Shown in pieces: positions 26,811-36,177 of a stretch of 64,000 bases of DNA (the stretch's first letter is position 1; the number at the start of each line of letters is the position of its first letter). This DNA comes from Microcaldota archaeon (GTDB taxonomy: Archaea; Micrarchaeota; Micrarchaeia; Micrarchaeales; CABMGC01). Where the stretch lies: contig DAHXNY010000003.1 of the NCBI GenBank assembly GCA_027365175.1, forward strand, positions 1 to 64,000, in the 5' to 3' direction. Position numbers and translations under genes: made by a program. The notes below the pieces were generated by a model. That model did not search any database and was not told the origin of the DNA. It saw only the letters and a program-made list of their open reading frames with translations.

Positions 26811-28928
26811 ATGAAGATAATTGAGCTGCAGGGGAAGCTCCCTGAAGAGGTCCTTGAGTCGTTTAGGAAGCGGGGGATAGCTGAGCTTACCCCTCCGCAG
26901 GCGCTGGCAGTAGAGTATGGACTTCTTGAAGGAAAGGACTTCGTGGTAGCTGCGCCTACGGCAAGCGGCAAGACGCTGATAGCTGAGATGGCAATGCTCA
27001 GGAGCGTGATGCGCGGGAGGAAGAAGGCGATATATGTGGCGCCCATGCGAGCGCTTGTGAGCGAGAAGTACCATGAGTTCAAGGAGGCGTATCCTGGAAT
27101 AAAGGTTGCCATGTCCATAGGCGACCTGGATTCGCTTGACAGCTGGCTTCACGAGTATCAGATAATATTGGCTTCCACGGAAAAGCTCGACAGCCTGATA
27201 AGGCACGGGGCGGAGTGGCTTGACACTGTAGGCTGCATAGTCTTTGACGAGGTGCATATGCTTGATGATTCTACAAGGGGGCCTACGCTGGAGATCCTTA
27301 TGACAAGGCTGAAGAGAGTTGCAAAGGATTCGCAGATAGTGGCGCTGAGTGCGACTGTGGGGAATGCCAGGGAGCTCGCGGAGTGGCTCGGGAGCGAGCT
27401 GATAGAGAGCGATTACAGGCCTGTAGAGCTCAGGAAGGGCATAGAGCAGAACGGAACCATCTATTATGCTGATGGGGAAGAGGCGGTTGATAACGGCAGC
27501 AAGCTTGCCGAGATAAGGATAGCTGCGAATACCTTTGGTATGCATAAGCAGATACTCCTCTTCTACAGCACAAAGAGGAATACAGAGGCTGGTGCGGAGA
27601 GACTCTCCCTTCTCACTTCATCTGTGCTCAGCCAGGAGGAGAAGCTTAAGCTCAGCGAGGTCTCTGCGCGCATATTAGGGGCTCTTGGAAGGCCTACGAC
27701 GCAGTGCGAGAAGCTCGCAAGGTTCGTTGAGAAAGGAGTTGCCTTCCATCATAGCGGGCTGGTGAACGAGCAGAGGCACGCCGTTGAGGAAGCATTCAAG
27801 GAAGGGCTGATAAAGGCGATATGCTCCACCACCACTCTGGGCATGGGAGTAAACCTTCCCGCACATACAGTAGTTGTAAGAGATACCGTAAGATACGATG
27901 CGGAATATGGAAGCGTGCGCATGGGCGTCAATGTCGTAACGCAGTTGTTCGGCAGAGCGGGCCGCCCGAAGTATGACAGGATGGGCAGAGCCCTGCTCAT
28001 AGCTAAATCCAAGGAGGATATGCGCAGCTTGTACGAGAGATACATTGACGGGGAATTGGAGCCGGTGGAATCGAAGCTTGGGATGGAGAGCGTTCTGAGG
28101 ACGCACCTTCTCTCCTTCATAGCGACTAAATTCCTCACAAGCAAAGAGTCGATATCTGATTTCATGGCAGGCACCTTCTACGGCTACCAGTATGCGGACA
28201 TGAATGACCTGAACAGGATAATAGGCAGGGTTCTGAAGGAGCTGCAGGAGTGGAACTTCATAGAGAGCTATGGGAGCTTGTACAGGGCGACGAAAGTAGG
28301 CGAGCGCGTAAGCGAGCTGTACATAGATCCTATGTCTGGCAAGTGGATGATTGACTCACTACCTAAGGCAAAGGACAGCATATCCATATTATTCATGATC
28401 TCCAATACGATAGAGATGCGGCCTTATGTCAAGATAGTTGAGGAGGCGGAGGAACGGTTCTTCGGTTACCAGCAGATGATAGAGAGCGAAGGAGGATACA
28501 TACTCTCCGAGGACATAGGCTATTATGATCCGCTTAAGCCTTTTTCGACGTCGATAATGCTGAACGACTGGATAAGCGAGAAGCATGAACAGGAGATAAC
28601 GCAGAAGTACGGGACGACTCCCGGGGCCCTTTATACAAAGATAAACAATGCGGACTGGCTGCTATACTCAGCGTCTGAACTGGGAAAGCTTCTCAAGGTG
28701 AGCTCCAGGAAGCTGACAGAGGTGAGGGTGAGGATGAGGTATGGAATAAAGGAGGAGTTGATGGACCTCGTAAGGCTTGAGGGAATAGGAAGGGTCAGGG
28801 CGCGTCTTCTGTTCATGAATGGAATTCCAGACGTTAAAAGCCTCAGGAAAGCTGGCGCGAAGGAGAAGGTGGAGAGGCTTCTTGGCAGGGAAATCGCAAA
28901 AAGAGTGTACGAACAGCTCAGCGAGTAG
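26811..28928 (+). CDS. Hel308/Ski2-like DNA helicase
   Basis: Walker A APTASGKTLIAEMAML, DEVH, GRAGRPKYD. Confidence 0.93.
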   Translation: MKIIELQGKLPEEVLESFRKRGIAELTPPQALAVEYGLLEGKDFVVAAPTASGKTLIAEMAMLRSVMRGRKKAIYVAPMRALVSEKYHEFKEAYPGIKVAMSIGDLDSLDSWLHEYQIILASTEKLDSLIRHGAEWLDTVGCIVFDEVHMLDDSTRGPTLEILMTRLKRVAKDSQIVALSATVGNARELAEWLGSELIESDYRPVELRKGIEQNGTIYYADGEEAVDNGSKLAEIRIAANTFGMHKQILLFYSTKRNTEAGAERLSLLTSSVLSQEEKLKLSEVSARILGALGRPTTQCEKLARFVEKGVAFHHSGLVNEQRHAVEEAFKEGLIKAICSTTTLGMGVNLPAHTVVVRDTVRYDAEYGSVRMGVNVVTQLFGRAGRPKYDRMGRALLIAKSKEDMRSLYERYIDGELEPVESKLGMESVLRTHLLSFIATKFLTSKESISDFMAGTFYGYQYADMNDLNRIIGRVLKELQEWNFIESYGSLYRATKVGERVSELYIDPMSGKWMIDSLPKAKDSISILFMISNTIEMRPYVKIVEEAEERFFGYQQMIESEGGYILSEDIGYYDPLKPFSTSIMLNDWISEKHEQEITQKYGTTPGALYTKINNADWLLYSASELGKLLKVSSRKLTEVRVRMRYGIKEELMDLVRLEGIGRVRARLLFMNGIPDVKSLRKAGAKEKVERLLGREIAKRVYEQLSE

Positions 28929-29026
28929 CGAATTTCCTCGTGTAATTCCGCTAATGGGATTTATAGAAAGCTTAATAAAAATGAGCAAGTATTATTAGTT
29001 CAGTTTTAAGGCGACTGGTGAAAAAA

Positions 29027-29395
29027 ATGGGAGTTTTTGATAAGCTGGGCCAGACATTCGGCTCACAGAGCAAGGACATGGATCTCGGAGACTACATGAG
29101 CGCTGTAGAGATGGAAGATGTAGACGTAATGCACGAACCTGCAGATATGTACATCAAGCCTGTATCTATATCAAGCGAGGATGAAGTCAAGTCTGTTGAG
29201 GACGAAGTTTCCAAGAAGAACATAATACTTCTGGATATAACGGAGCTTAACAAGCGACCTACGACAAGGAGCAATGTAATATCAGAGCTGAAGAGATTCA
29301 CTGCAAAGATAAACGGGGACATAGGGCAGATAGACCAGACAAGGATACTGCTGACCCCTGCAAAGATAAAGATAATAAAGAGAAAGAAGCAGTAA
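29027..29395 (+). CDS. sepF: archaeal SepF-like cell division protein
   Basis: DMYIKPVSISSEDEVKSVEDEVSKKNIILLDITELNKRP...DIGQIDQTRILLTPAKIKI. Confidence 0.85.
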   Translation: MGVFDKLGQTFGSQSKDMDLGDYMSAVEMEDVDVMHEPADMYIKPVSISSEDEVKSVEDEVSKKNIILLDITELNKRPTTRSNVISELKRFTAKINGDIGQIDQTRILLTPAKIKIIKRKKQ

Positions 29396-30085
29396 TCACT
29401 TCTTCAGGGCGGTTATAAGCGCGTGCACCTCAGTGCCGCTTGGCTGCGAAGCGCGTACCATTCTCCGGAATACTGCGCTCACAGCCTTTTTGTTTCTTAT
29501 CCTTTTCTTTTCAAGAGAGCTATCGAAGATTCTGAACAGGTACTCCAGCTCCTTCTTCTCCACCTTCCTGTTTGATATGTCCCTGTACAAGGGGACGAAG
29601 TCCTGTTTTGTGAACTCATAGAGTATCAGGGCAAGGGCGTGAGAGATGTTTAGCACAGGATATCTCTTAGAAGTGCCTATGTACATCACCATGTCGCATC
29701 CTTCCACCTCCTCTGCGCTTAGCCCGGTGTCATCCCTCCCTATCAGCACGCCTATTACCGCTTTTTCATCGAGCTTCTTCAGCTTTGCAGCGGAGTCCTG
29801 AAGGAGAAGGATGCGCTTGAAGGTGCGGTTTGCCTTCTCCCATATCCCTGTCGTCCCTATCACCAGGGAGCACTCCTTTGTAGCCTCTTCTATGCTATCG
29901 TATACCTTTGCATTCTTCAGCAGATGGCTTGCGTGCTTTGAGAACATTATCGCCTTGCTTCCCGTAATCTTTGCCCTTGGCTTTACGAAGTATAGCTTGT
30001 TTATCCCGAAGTTCATCGACACTCTTGCTATATAACCGATGTTTATCTGGTACTTCGGCTCTACGAGTATTATCTTGAAGCGCAT
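29396..30085 (-). CDS. TrmJ/SpoU family RNA methyltransferase
   Basis: MRFKIILVEPKYQINIGYIARVSMNFG, LIGRDDTGLSAEEVEGCD, LNISHALALILYE; start corrected from the ORF track. Confidence 0.9.
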   Translation of the reverse strand: MRFKIILVEPKYQINIGYIARVSMNFGINKLYFVKPRAKITGSKAIMFSKHASHLLKNAKVYDSIEEATKECSLVIGTTGIWEKANRTFKRILLLQDSAAKLKKLDEKAVIGVLIGRDDTGLSAEEVEGCDMVMYIGTSKRYPVLNISHALALILYEFTKQDFVPLYRDISNRKVEKKELEYLFRIFDSSLEKKRIRNKKAVSAVFRRMVRASQPSGTEVHALITALKK

Positions 30086-30090
30086 CTTTA

Positions 30091-30858
30091 TCAGTGGATT
30101 AGGATTATACTTAGTATGGCAAGGACGCCTATGGAGTTGACAAGGATATGGGCGAGCATGCTCGGATACAATGAATCGGATTCGCTGAACACATATCCTG
30201 CAATCAGTCCGAAGAGCGTCGCAGCCACTACCTCTATTGCAAAGGTTGAGTCGTAGCTCGCATGAAGCAGCCCGAAGACCACTGCACTTGCCACTATGCC
30301 TGCCCATACGGGTCTGTAGCTCCTTTTAAGCAGTGATGAGCCTATGGCCCCTGTGCCTATGTTTATCCTTTTTATGAGGAAGCCCCTGAAGAATATCTCC
30401 TCGTTTATAGGCTCTATGACTGCGACGAATATGTAGAACCATAACGGAGCTCCTGTGAAGAGCACGCCGGTGTTTGTGTTTATGGCGGTATTCAGGAAGT
30501 TACCAAAGGCGCCTACCGCAACCTCAAGCATAAGTATTATGATGAATAATAGCATTCCTATCCACAGCACATTTACTGATATCCTGTCCTTTGACAGTCC
30601 CAGGAAGCCCAGCGTCTCCTTCAGGCTCTCCCTCTTGTAGAGCTTCCCGTATAGGAATACGGCTACAGACAGGGATAGCAATGAGGCCACTTCAAGGATA
30701 AATGTCAGGGTATTGTTTGATATCAGGCCGACCGAGTATGCACCGTATGAGATAAGGCTGAGCACGCTGATGGATACGATATACAGCGCAAAATATATTG
30801 CTATTGAGAAGATAGAACGTCCTGATTCCTGCCGCAGGTTATATCCCAAAAGGCGCAC
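30091..30858 (-). CDS. CPBP family intramembrane metalloprotease
   Basis: EPINEEIFFRGFL, VVFGLLHASYD, multiple TM. Confidence 0.9.
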   Translation of the reverse strand: MRLLGYNLRQESGRSIFSIAIYFALYIVSISVLSLISYGAYSVGLISNNTLTFILEVASLLSLSVAVFLYGKLYKRESLKETLGFLGLSKDRISVNVLWIGMLLFIIILMLEVAVGAFGNFLNTAINTNTGVLFTGAPLWFYIFVAVIEPINEEIFFRGFLIKRINIGTGAIGSSLLKRSYRPVWAGIVASAVVFGLLHASYDSTFAIEVVAATLFGLIAGYVFSESDSLYPSMLAHILVNSIGVLAILSIILIH

Positions 30859-30996
30859 CTATTTGCCCTTGAACTCGGTGTATCTGCACTTGCCGCACGC
30901 ATATCTGTCCTTGTGGTCGGCCATGCGGGCACCGCACTTGGGGCAGTACTTCGCCCCCGGTTTGTATACAGCTGCCTTCTTTCCCTCTTTTGCCAT
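30859..30996 (-). CDS. rps27ae: ribosomal protein S27ae (eS31)
   Basis: [45 protein letters not shown], 45 aa, not in ORF track. Confidence 0.93.
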   Translation of the reverse strand: MAKEGKKAAVYKPGAKYCPKCGARMADHKDRYACGKCRYTEFKGK

Positions 30997-31012
30997 GTTA
31001 ATCATCTAAAAA

Positions 31013-31366
31013 TCATTCAGCCCCTTCTGCCTTTTCAGCAGGCTTGGCTTCTTCTGCCGCTTCCTGCTTTGCAGGCGCTGCTCCTTTTGCAAGTGCCTCC
31101 TTCTTCTTTGCAGAGAGCTTGAATGCCCCTCTCTTCTTTGCCTCAGGAGTAAGGTATGCATATGCGGTTATTGTGCATCTCTTCTGTCCGTAATCCTGGT
31201 CGACGCTCACTATCTCTACCATCTCAGGATCAAGATTCTTCTTCTTGCATAGCTCCTCCTTGACCTGCTGCCGTGTGGGCGTTTTGTCCTTGAAGGTTGC
31301 TTCTGCCTTTATCTCATTCCTTTCAAACAGCTTGTTTTCGTGCTCTTTCTCTATTTTCAATTCCAT
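31013..31366 (-). CDS. rps24e: ribosomal protein S24e
   Basis: family-typical core KTPTRQQVKEELCKKK...YGQKRCTITAYAYLTPEAK. Confidence 0.92.
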   Translation of the reverse strand: MELKIEKEHENKLFERNEIKAEATFKDKTPTRQQVKEELCKKKNLDPEMVEIVSVDQDYGQKRCTITAYAYLTPEAKKRGAFKLSAKKKEALAKGAAPAKQEAAEEAKPAEKAEGAE

Positions 31367-31771
31367 CTAACCGCCCATTACTCTTGATATAGCTCTTCTT
31401 CCTGACGCTTCCATTATCTCTATCTCCGCCCCTGCCTTGACGCTGCCCTTCATGTCCTCAGGTATCGGCAGGTCGAAGGTCTCATAGCTCTCCAGGTCCA
31501 TAACCTGCGCAGTTGTGTCTGTAACTGATACAATCTGTCCTTTCTTCTTTGTTATTACAGGTACCTCTATGTCTCCGGAGCTCGGCTTCAGAAGGGTCTT
31601 CTTCTGCCCATCGAAGATGCCTATGCCCGTTATTCGCATCTTTGCAGCTCCGTGCTTTCCAGGTGCAGAGGTCTCTATGTCTACCACCCTGCACGCTATA
31701 CCGTCTATCATGACGAAGCGACCTATCTTTAGGTCCTTCATAGTTCCATAAGTTATTTCGTCTGTCACCAA
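31367..31771 (-). CDS. eif5a: translation initiation factor aIF5A
   Basis: hypusine loop SAPGKHGAAKMR; TTG (31771) or GTG (31768) start. Confidence 0.95.
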   Translation of the reverse strand: MVTDEITYGTMKDLKIGRFVMIDGIACRVVDIETSAPGKHGAAKMRITGIGIFDGQKKTLLKPSSGDIEVPVITKKKGQIVSVTDTTAQVMDLESYETFDLPIPEDMKGSVKAGAEIEIMEASGRRAISRVMGG

Positions 31772-31852
31772 ACCAGCTTCTCAAAAGTTTTACTGATAAA
31801 ACAAGTAAACCTGTTTTCCATAGGAGTATTAACTAAGAAAAATTTATAAATA
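31727..31852. repeat. 126-bp perfect direct repeat, copy 1 (aIF5A 5' end plus promoter)
   Basis: base-by-base identical to 34951-35076. Confidence 0.97.
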
Positions 31853-31942
31853 GGGATACATGAACGCATGTGAGAGCCAGAAACTTATAAGTATCATGTA
31901 AAACAATTATGTAATGCAGATTTAATAACCAAGTATGATAAA

Positions 31943-32653
31943 ATGACAAAGTATAAAACAGGAGAAGTTCTTGGAATAATTCCTACGCGAGGAGGTTCTA
32001 AAGGGTTGGAAAACAAGAATGTCAGATTTCTAGACGGAAAACCGTTAATAGCTTATACTATCGAAGCGGCTCGGGATTGCAAGGATATTGCAAAATTGGT
32101 CGTATCTACAGATAACAATACGATAGAGGAAGTTTCAAAGAAATATAATGTTGATGTATTTAGACATCCTCATGAGTTATCGTTAGATGGCAAGCCCACA
32201 TTTCCTGTTATACAATATGTTGTAAAGAATTTAGTTGAGTCCGGAGAAAAGTTTGAACTTGTAGCTGTCATGCGTGCAACTACTCCTCTTAGGACATCTG
32301 AAGATATATCCAAGGCAATAACATTGCTTCGCAAAACTGGAGCAGATTCTGTAGTAAGCGTGGTTGCCGACCCAACTGCACATCCTATAAGACTTAAAAA
32401 CCTTGATAGAGATTTAAGAGTATCATCGTTACAGAGTGGTGAAGAGGATTCTCCGATAATCCGTCAGAATCTCCCAGTAGTTTATAGACGTAATGGGGGA
32501 GTTTATGTAACAAGAGTTTCCATTATTTTAAATGGCAGTTTATTTGGCAAAGACTCTAGAGGATATGTAATGCCTAAAGAGAGATCGGTTAATATTAATG
32601 ATGAGGTAGATTTTGTATTAGCTGATGCGTTGTTGAAATCGCATCACAAATAA
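31943..32653 (+). CDS. acylneuraminate (CMP-sugar) cytidylyltransferase family protein
   Basis: GIIPTRGGSKGLENKNVRFLDGKPLIAYTIEAA; MRATTPLRTSEDI. Confidence 0.92.
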   Translation: MTKYKTGEVLGIIPTRGGSKGLENKNVRFLDGKPLIAYTIEAARDCKDIAKLVVSTDNNTIEEVSKKYNVDVFRHPHELSLDGKPTFPVIQYVVKNLVESGEKFELVAVMRATTPLRTSEDISKAITLLRKTGADSVVSVVADPTAHPIRLKNLDRDLRVSSLQSGEEDSPIIRQNLPVVYRRNGGVYVTRVSIILNGSLFGKDSRGYVMPKERSVNINDEVDFVLADALLKSHHK

Positions 32654-32682
32654 GTTAATATTAGTAAAGCATAGGCAGCAAC

Positions 32683-33267
32683 ATGGTAGTAAAAATATTA
32701 TTGCTTGATATTGGAGGGATTTTCTTTTACCCGAATTGGCGAATAAAAGGCATAAGAGAAGTTAGCGATAAGCTGCATGTTGGCTTAAATGATTTCAAAG
32801 CAGCTTTGGACGCGTATAAAAAACCTTTTTATACAGGAAATATGACCGAGGATATATATTGGACAAACATACTTGAAAGGCTAAATGTCTACAGTGTGAA
32901 GCCAGATGACCTTGTGAATTTATATAGAGATTATGTAAAACCAATTCCGGAAGCTATAAACCTGCTGCCCAAATTGTCTTCGAGATACAAATTGATATCT
33001 TTTAATAATTCCTCGAGAGAATGGATGGATTATAGAATAAATGTTGCTTCTTTGGATAAATATTTTTCAGAGTTTTTCACGTCAGGATATCTTGGCTATA
33101 CAAAATCAGATAACAGGATGTATGAAAAGGCTATACTATCTTATAATAAAGATGAATTATTTTATTTGGATGATAATGAAGAGTATATATCAAAAGCAAA
33201 AACAATATGCGGAATAAATGGTAAAGTGTATTTGAATAACACTGATCTCCTGCAATTAATAGCGTAA
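32683..33267 (+). CDS. HAD superfamily hydrolase
   Basis: LLLDIGGIFFYPNW, SFNNSS, FYLDDNEEYISKAK. Confidence 0.82.
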   Translation: MVVKILLLDIGGIFFYPNWRIKGIREVSDKLHVGLNDFKAALDAYKKPFYTGNMTEDIYWTNILERLNVYSVKPDDLVNLYRDYVKPIPEAINLLPKLSSRYKLISFNNSSREWMDYRINVASLDKYFSEFFTSGYLGYTKSDNRMYEKAILSYNKDELFYLDDNEEYISKAKTICGINGKVYLNNTDLLQLIA

Positions 33268-34785
33268 AACTGGTGGAAATGGGGGTCTTCTTGAATTGCC
33301 TTTTACTGATAGTTCATTGACAATTTGTGCAGATATGCCAGGTGTGCGGAAAGCAGTAAAGAATCCGTTTGCCACATCAGGCGAAAGTTCCAGAGAATGA
33401 AATAGTACTGATGCCCCGAAGTCAGTATTTGCACCTAAGCTTGGTCTTGTTTTTCTTATGGCTTTTGCATATTCAATTAGTCTATGTATAGTTTCATATT
33501 TTTCTGGAAATCCATCCATACTGGCTTTTATATATAAATCTACTCGTGGGTCTTTGCCTAACAGTCGGGTAGGATTTTCTGGATTAGTTTTGTGAATTCC
33601 ATGTCCAAAACCATAAATTACTTTGCCGGGTTTAACTAAATTTCTGATGTATGCTTCTCTGTCACTTTTCCTTTCCATTGTCAGATATTCTTTCGTTTGT
33701 TTCATACATTCGGTTACTGCTCCAGCGTGGAGTTTGCCACTCCGTATATTAAAACTGGCGATAAGGGCTCTTGGGAAGGTAGTTCTCACTGATGAAGCTA
33801 ATTGTGCAGTCAATTCTCCAGAATTTAGACCATGTGTTGAGTGTGCTAATGCTACTTTCCTAACTGCAGAAAGTTGCCTCTCTGTAACTTTCTTACCTGC
33901 TTGATGAAGAAACATCTTAATTGGATCGATAGTTTCGTTCAGGTTCACTAGTTTAGATGGATTGTTAAAATATGCTACTGTTGAAATGATGAAGCCCGTA
34001 AAATAATACGCGTCCATTATGACCTTTCTTCTACTTAGTAAGTTTTCTCCAGCAATTGCATTGGTGTTATATTCATATTTACTGAGACTCTCATACTTGT
34101 TTAAAATTTGTCTATTTAAAAGCTGTTGTGTAATAAGATCTACAATCTCCCAATTTTCTTGCTTTGCACGAGAGATTAGTTCCCTTTCTCTTTCTTCTAA
34201 AATTGCCCCTCGCTGGAAAGAAACTTCTGCATCGGATTTAAACCTCTCGTCTTTTTCTAAGAAGAGCTTCAGAGTAGCAGAAAAATAATTATTTTGGCTT
34301 GAAAATCTCTTTAATGACATTCCTGCGATTGTTATGCGTCCATCTAGTATATGTGATTGTCCTGAATGTGGATAACTCGGCGATCTGAATTTAAAGATTT
34401 TTAATACGTCATTAACACCGTCTCTTGCAGAACTTACCTCATTGATAACTGATGCGAAGACGTGTTCTTTTCCTAACTCGTTAAGCCTTGCGTTTATGGG
34501 TTTTAGAAGCGCCGTAGTTCTTTCTGAAAATACTTTGAGAGAGTGATTGCTGTTAAATAAGTTTATAAAGTCCGTTTTTAACTTAGCCATTTTTGGATCT
34601 GACAGTACCCCGGTGTCATTTAATTTTGAGGCAATATTATTATAGGAATTTAAAACTACATGCTTCCAGATTATCTCCTCTGGATCATGGTAGACATCAG
34701 GCTTTCTTTGCAAAGCTAAAAAAGGCTGTGCTCCTGTAGAATTTTCTGAGTTATTAGTTTTTATCCGACATATTTTGTTTCGCAT
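33256..34785 (-). CDS. citrate synthase-like protein with N-terminal extension
   Basis: C-terminal citrate synthase motifs SGKLHAGA, GFGHGIHKTNP...DPRVD, GANTDFGAS. Confidence 0.87.
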   Translation of the reverse strand: MRNKICRIKTNNSENSTGAQPFLALQRKPDVYHDPEEIIWKHVVLNSYNNIASKLNDTGVLSDPKMAKLKTDFINLFNSNHSLKVFSERTTALLKPINARLNELGKEHVFASVINEVSSARDGVNDVLKIFKFRSPSYPHSGQSHILDGRITIAGMSLKRFSSQNNYFSATLKLFLEKDERFKSDAEVSFQRGAILEERERELISRAKQENWEIVDLITQQLLNRQILNKYESLSKYEYNTNAIAGENLLSRRKVIMDAYYFTGFIISTVAYFNNPSKLVNLNETIDPIKMFLHQAGKKVTERQLSAVRKVALAHSTHGLNSGELTAQLASSVRTTFPRALIASFNIRSGKLHAGAVTECMKQTKEYLTMERKSDREAYIRNLVKPGKVIYGFGHGIHKTNPENPTRLLGKDPRVDLYIKASMDGFPEKYETIHRLIEYAKAIRKTRPSLGANTDFGASVLFHSLELSPDVANGFFTAFRTPGISAQIVNELSVKGNSRRPPFPPVLRY

Positions 34786-34926
34786 TTTAACAATTATAGT
34801 AACTTGTAGAGAAATATAAGACCTTGCCGCAAGATTTATAAATACGAATTGTGTCTCTGATCTTCAGTATCGTTTGTTAATGCACTTAGAATAAAGTATA
34901 AAGAGACGCTAATAACAGCAGAACTA

Positions 34927-34995
34927 TATTAAACAAACTAATCGGCCTACCTTTAGGTCCTTCATAGTTCCATAAGTTATTTCGTCTGTCACCAA
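34927..34995 (-). pseudogene. truncated aIF5A 5' fragment
   Basis: encodes MVTDEITYGTMKDLKVGRLVCLI* against MVTDEITYGTMKDLKIGRFVMIDG in the intact gene. Confidence 0.75.
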
Positions 34996-35076
34996 ACCAG
35001 CTTCTCAAAAGTTTTACTGATAAAACAAGTAAACCTGTTTTCCATAGGAGTATTAACTAAGAAAAATTTATAAATA
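34951..35076. repeat. 126-bp perfect direct repeat, copy 2 (duplicated aIF5A 5' end plus promoter)
   Basis: identical to 31727-31852. Confidence 0.97.
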
Positions 35077-35080
35077 CAGT

Positions 35081-35105
35081 TAACAGGCCCTATCTGGGCC
35101 TGTTA
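35081..35105 (-). terminator. hairpin downstream of ftsZ
   Basis: TAACAGGCCC-TATCT-GGGCCTGTTA, perfect 10-bp arms. Confidence 0.6.
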
Positions 35106-35123
35106 CGTTAAAATTAAATAATT

Positions 35124-36155
35124 TCAGTAGATGCTCTGGAGCGCCTCTAAGCGCATAGGCATAGCATTTGCATTGCTCTTGCGTTCGCCGAACTTCGCCT
35201 TCACTCCTGTAATTATTGACATTACCCTTATCTCCTCTCCGAGCTCAGGAAGCATCCTTGCGCCGAAGATGACGTTCGCATCTCCTGCAACGCCTTCTGT
35301 AACGCCGTTTGCTATCTCCGTAGCCTCGCTTATGGTCAGGTTTGCACCTCCGGTTATCTGTATGAGCGCTCCCTTTGCACCTTCATTCTCCACTGATAGC
35401 AGAGGATGTGCAAGAGTTGACTTTACAGCCTGTTCGACTCTGCCAGGGCCCTTTCCTGAGCCGAGGCTTATCACTGCCGTGCCTGTGTTCCTGACAACCG
35501 TGTTCAGATCTGCGAAGTCCAGGTTTATCAGGCTTGGGAAGTATATCGTGTCAGATATTCCCTTTACGGCATTGCCGGTTATATTGTCAACAAACTCGAA
35601 GGCCTTGTCCATAGGAAGGTTTGGCACATATGATAGGAGCTTGTCGTTCTCCACCACTATCGTGCAGTCCGCTTCCTTGTTCAGCCTGTCTATGCCCCAC
35701 TCTGCCTTTACCTTTCTGCTTCTCTCAAGTGCAAATGGGTATGTCACAGTTGCTATCACTGTTGCGCCGCACTCTCTTGCTATGTGAGCCACTATTGGAG
35801 CTGAACCTGTTCCTGTTCCTCCTCCCATGCCAGCAGCTACGAAGACCAGGCTGTAGCCGTCTAGGGCCTGCCTTATCTCCTCCTTGCTTACCTCTGCGCA
35901 TTTCTCAGCAACTTCTGGGAAACCTCCGGCTCCGAGTCCATTGGTTATGCTCTTTCCTATGAGCAGCTTCTTGTCGGCCTTGATTATGTTCAGATGTGCT
36001 ATATCCGTGTTTATGGCAATCTTGTCGGCGCTCTGCATGCCGTATCTTGATAGTCTGTTTACAAGGTTGCTACCCTGCCCACCGCAGCCTACTACCGCTA
36101 TCTTCGGTTTATAGGCATCATAGTCGAACTGCTCGTTTCCCATTCTTGCACCCAC
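35124..36155 (-). CDS. ftsZ: cell division protein FtsZ (paralog A)
   Basis: tubulin signature [17 protein letters not shown]. Confidence 0.96.
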   Translation of the reverse strand: MGARMGNEQFDYDAYKPKIAVVGCGGQGSNLVNRLSRYGMQSADKIAINTDIAHLNIIKADKKLLIGKSITNGLGAGGFPEVAEKCAEVSKEEIRQALDGYSLVFVAAGMGGGTGTGSAPIVAHIARECGATVIATVTYPFALERSRKVKAEWGIDRLNKEADCTIVVENDKLLSYVPNLPMDKAFEFVDNITGNAVKGISDTIYFPSLINLDFADLNTVVRNTGTAVISLGSGKGPGRVEQAVKSTLAHPLLSVENEGAKGALIQITGGANLTISEATEIANGVTEGVAGDANVIFGARMLPELGEEIRVMSIITGVKAKFGERKSNANAMPMRLEALQSIY

Positions 36156-36177
36156 TTATAATAAATATAAAGGGATC

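Larger units (their letters stand above)
31853..34950. mobile_element. putative inserted cassette bounded by 126-bp direct repeats
   Basis: flanking perfect direct repeats, lower GC by eye, metabolic cargo unrelated to neighbours. Confidence 0.6.

Noticed and set aside
29396-30307. N-terminal extension of the TrmJ-like ORF
   Set aside because: Extension overlaps the 3' part of the CPBP gene; family-typical start is MRFKIILVEP at 30085.
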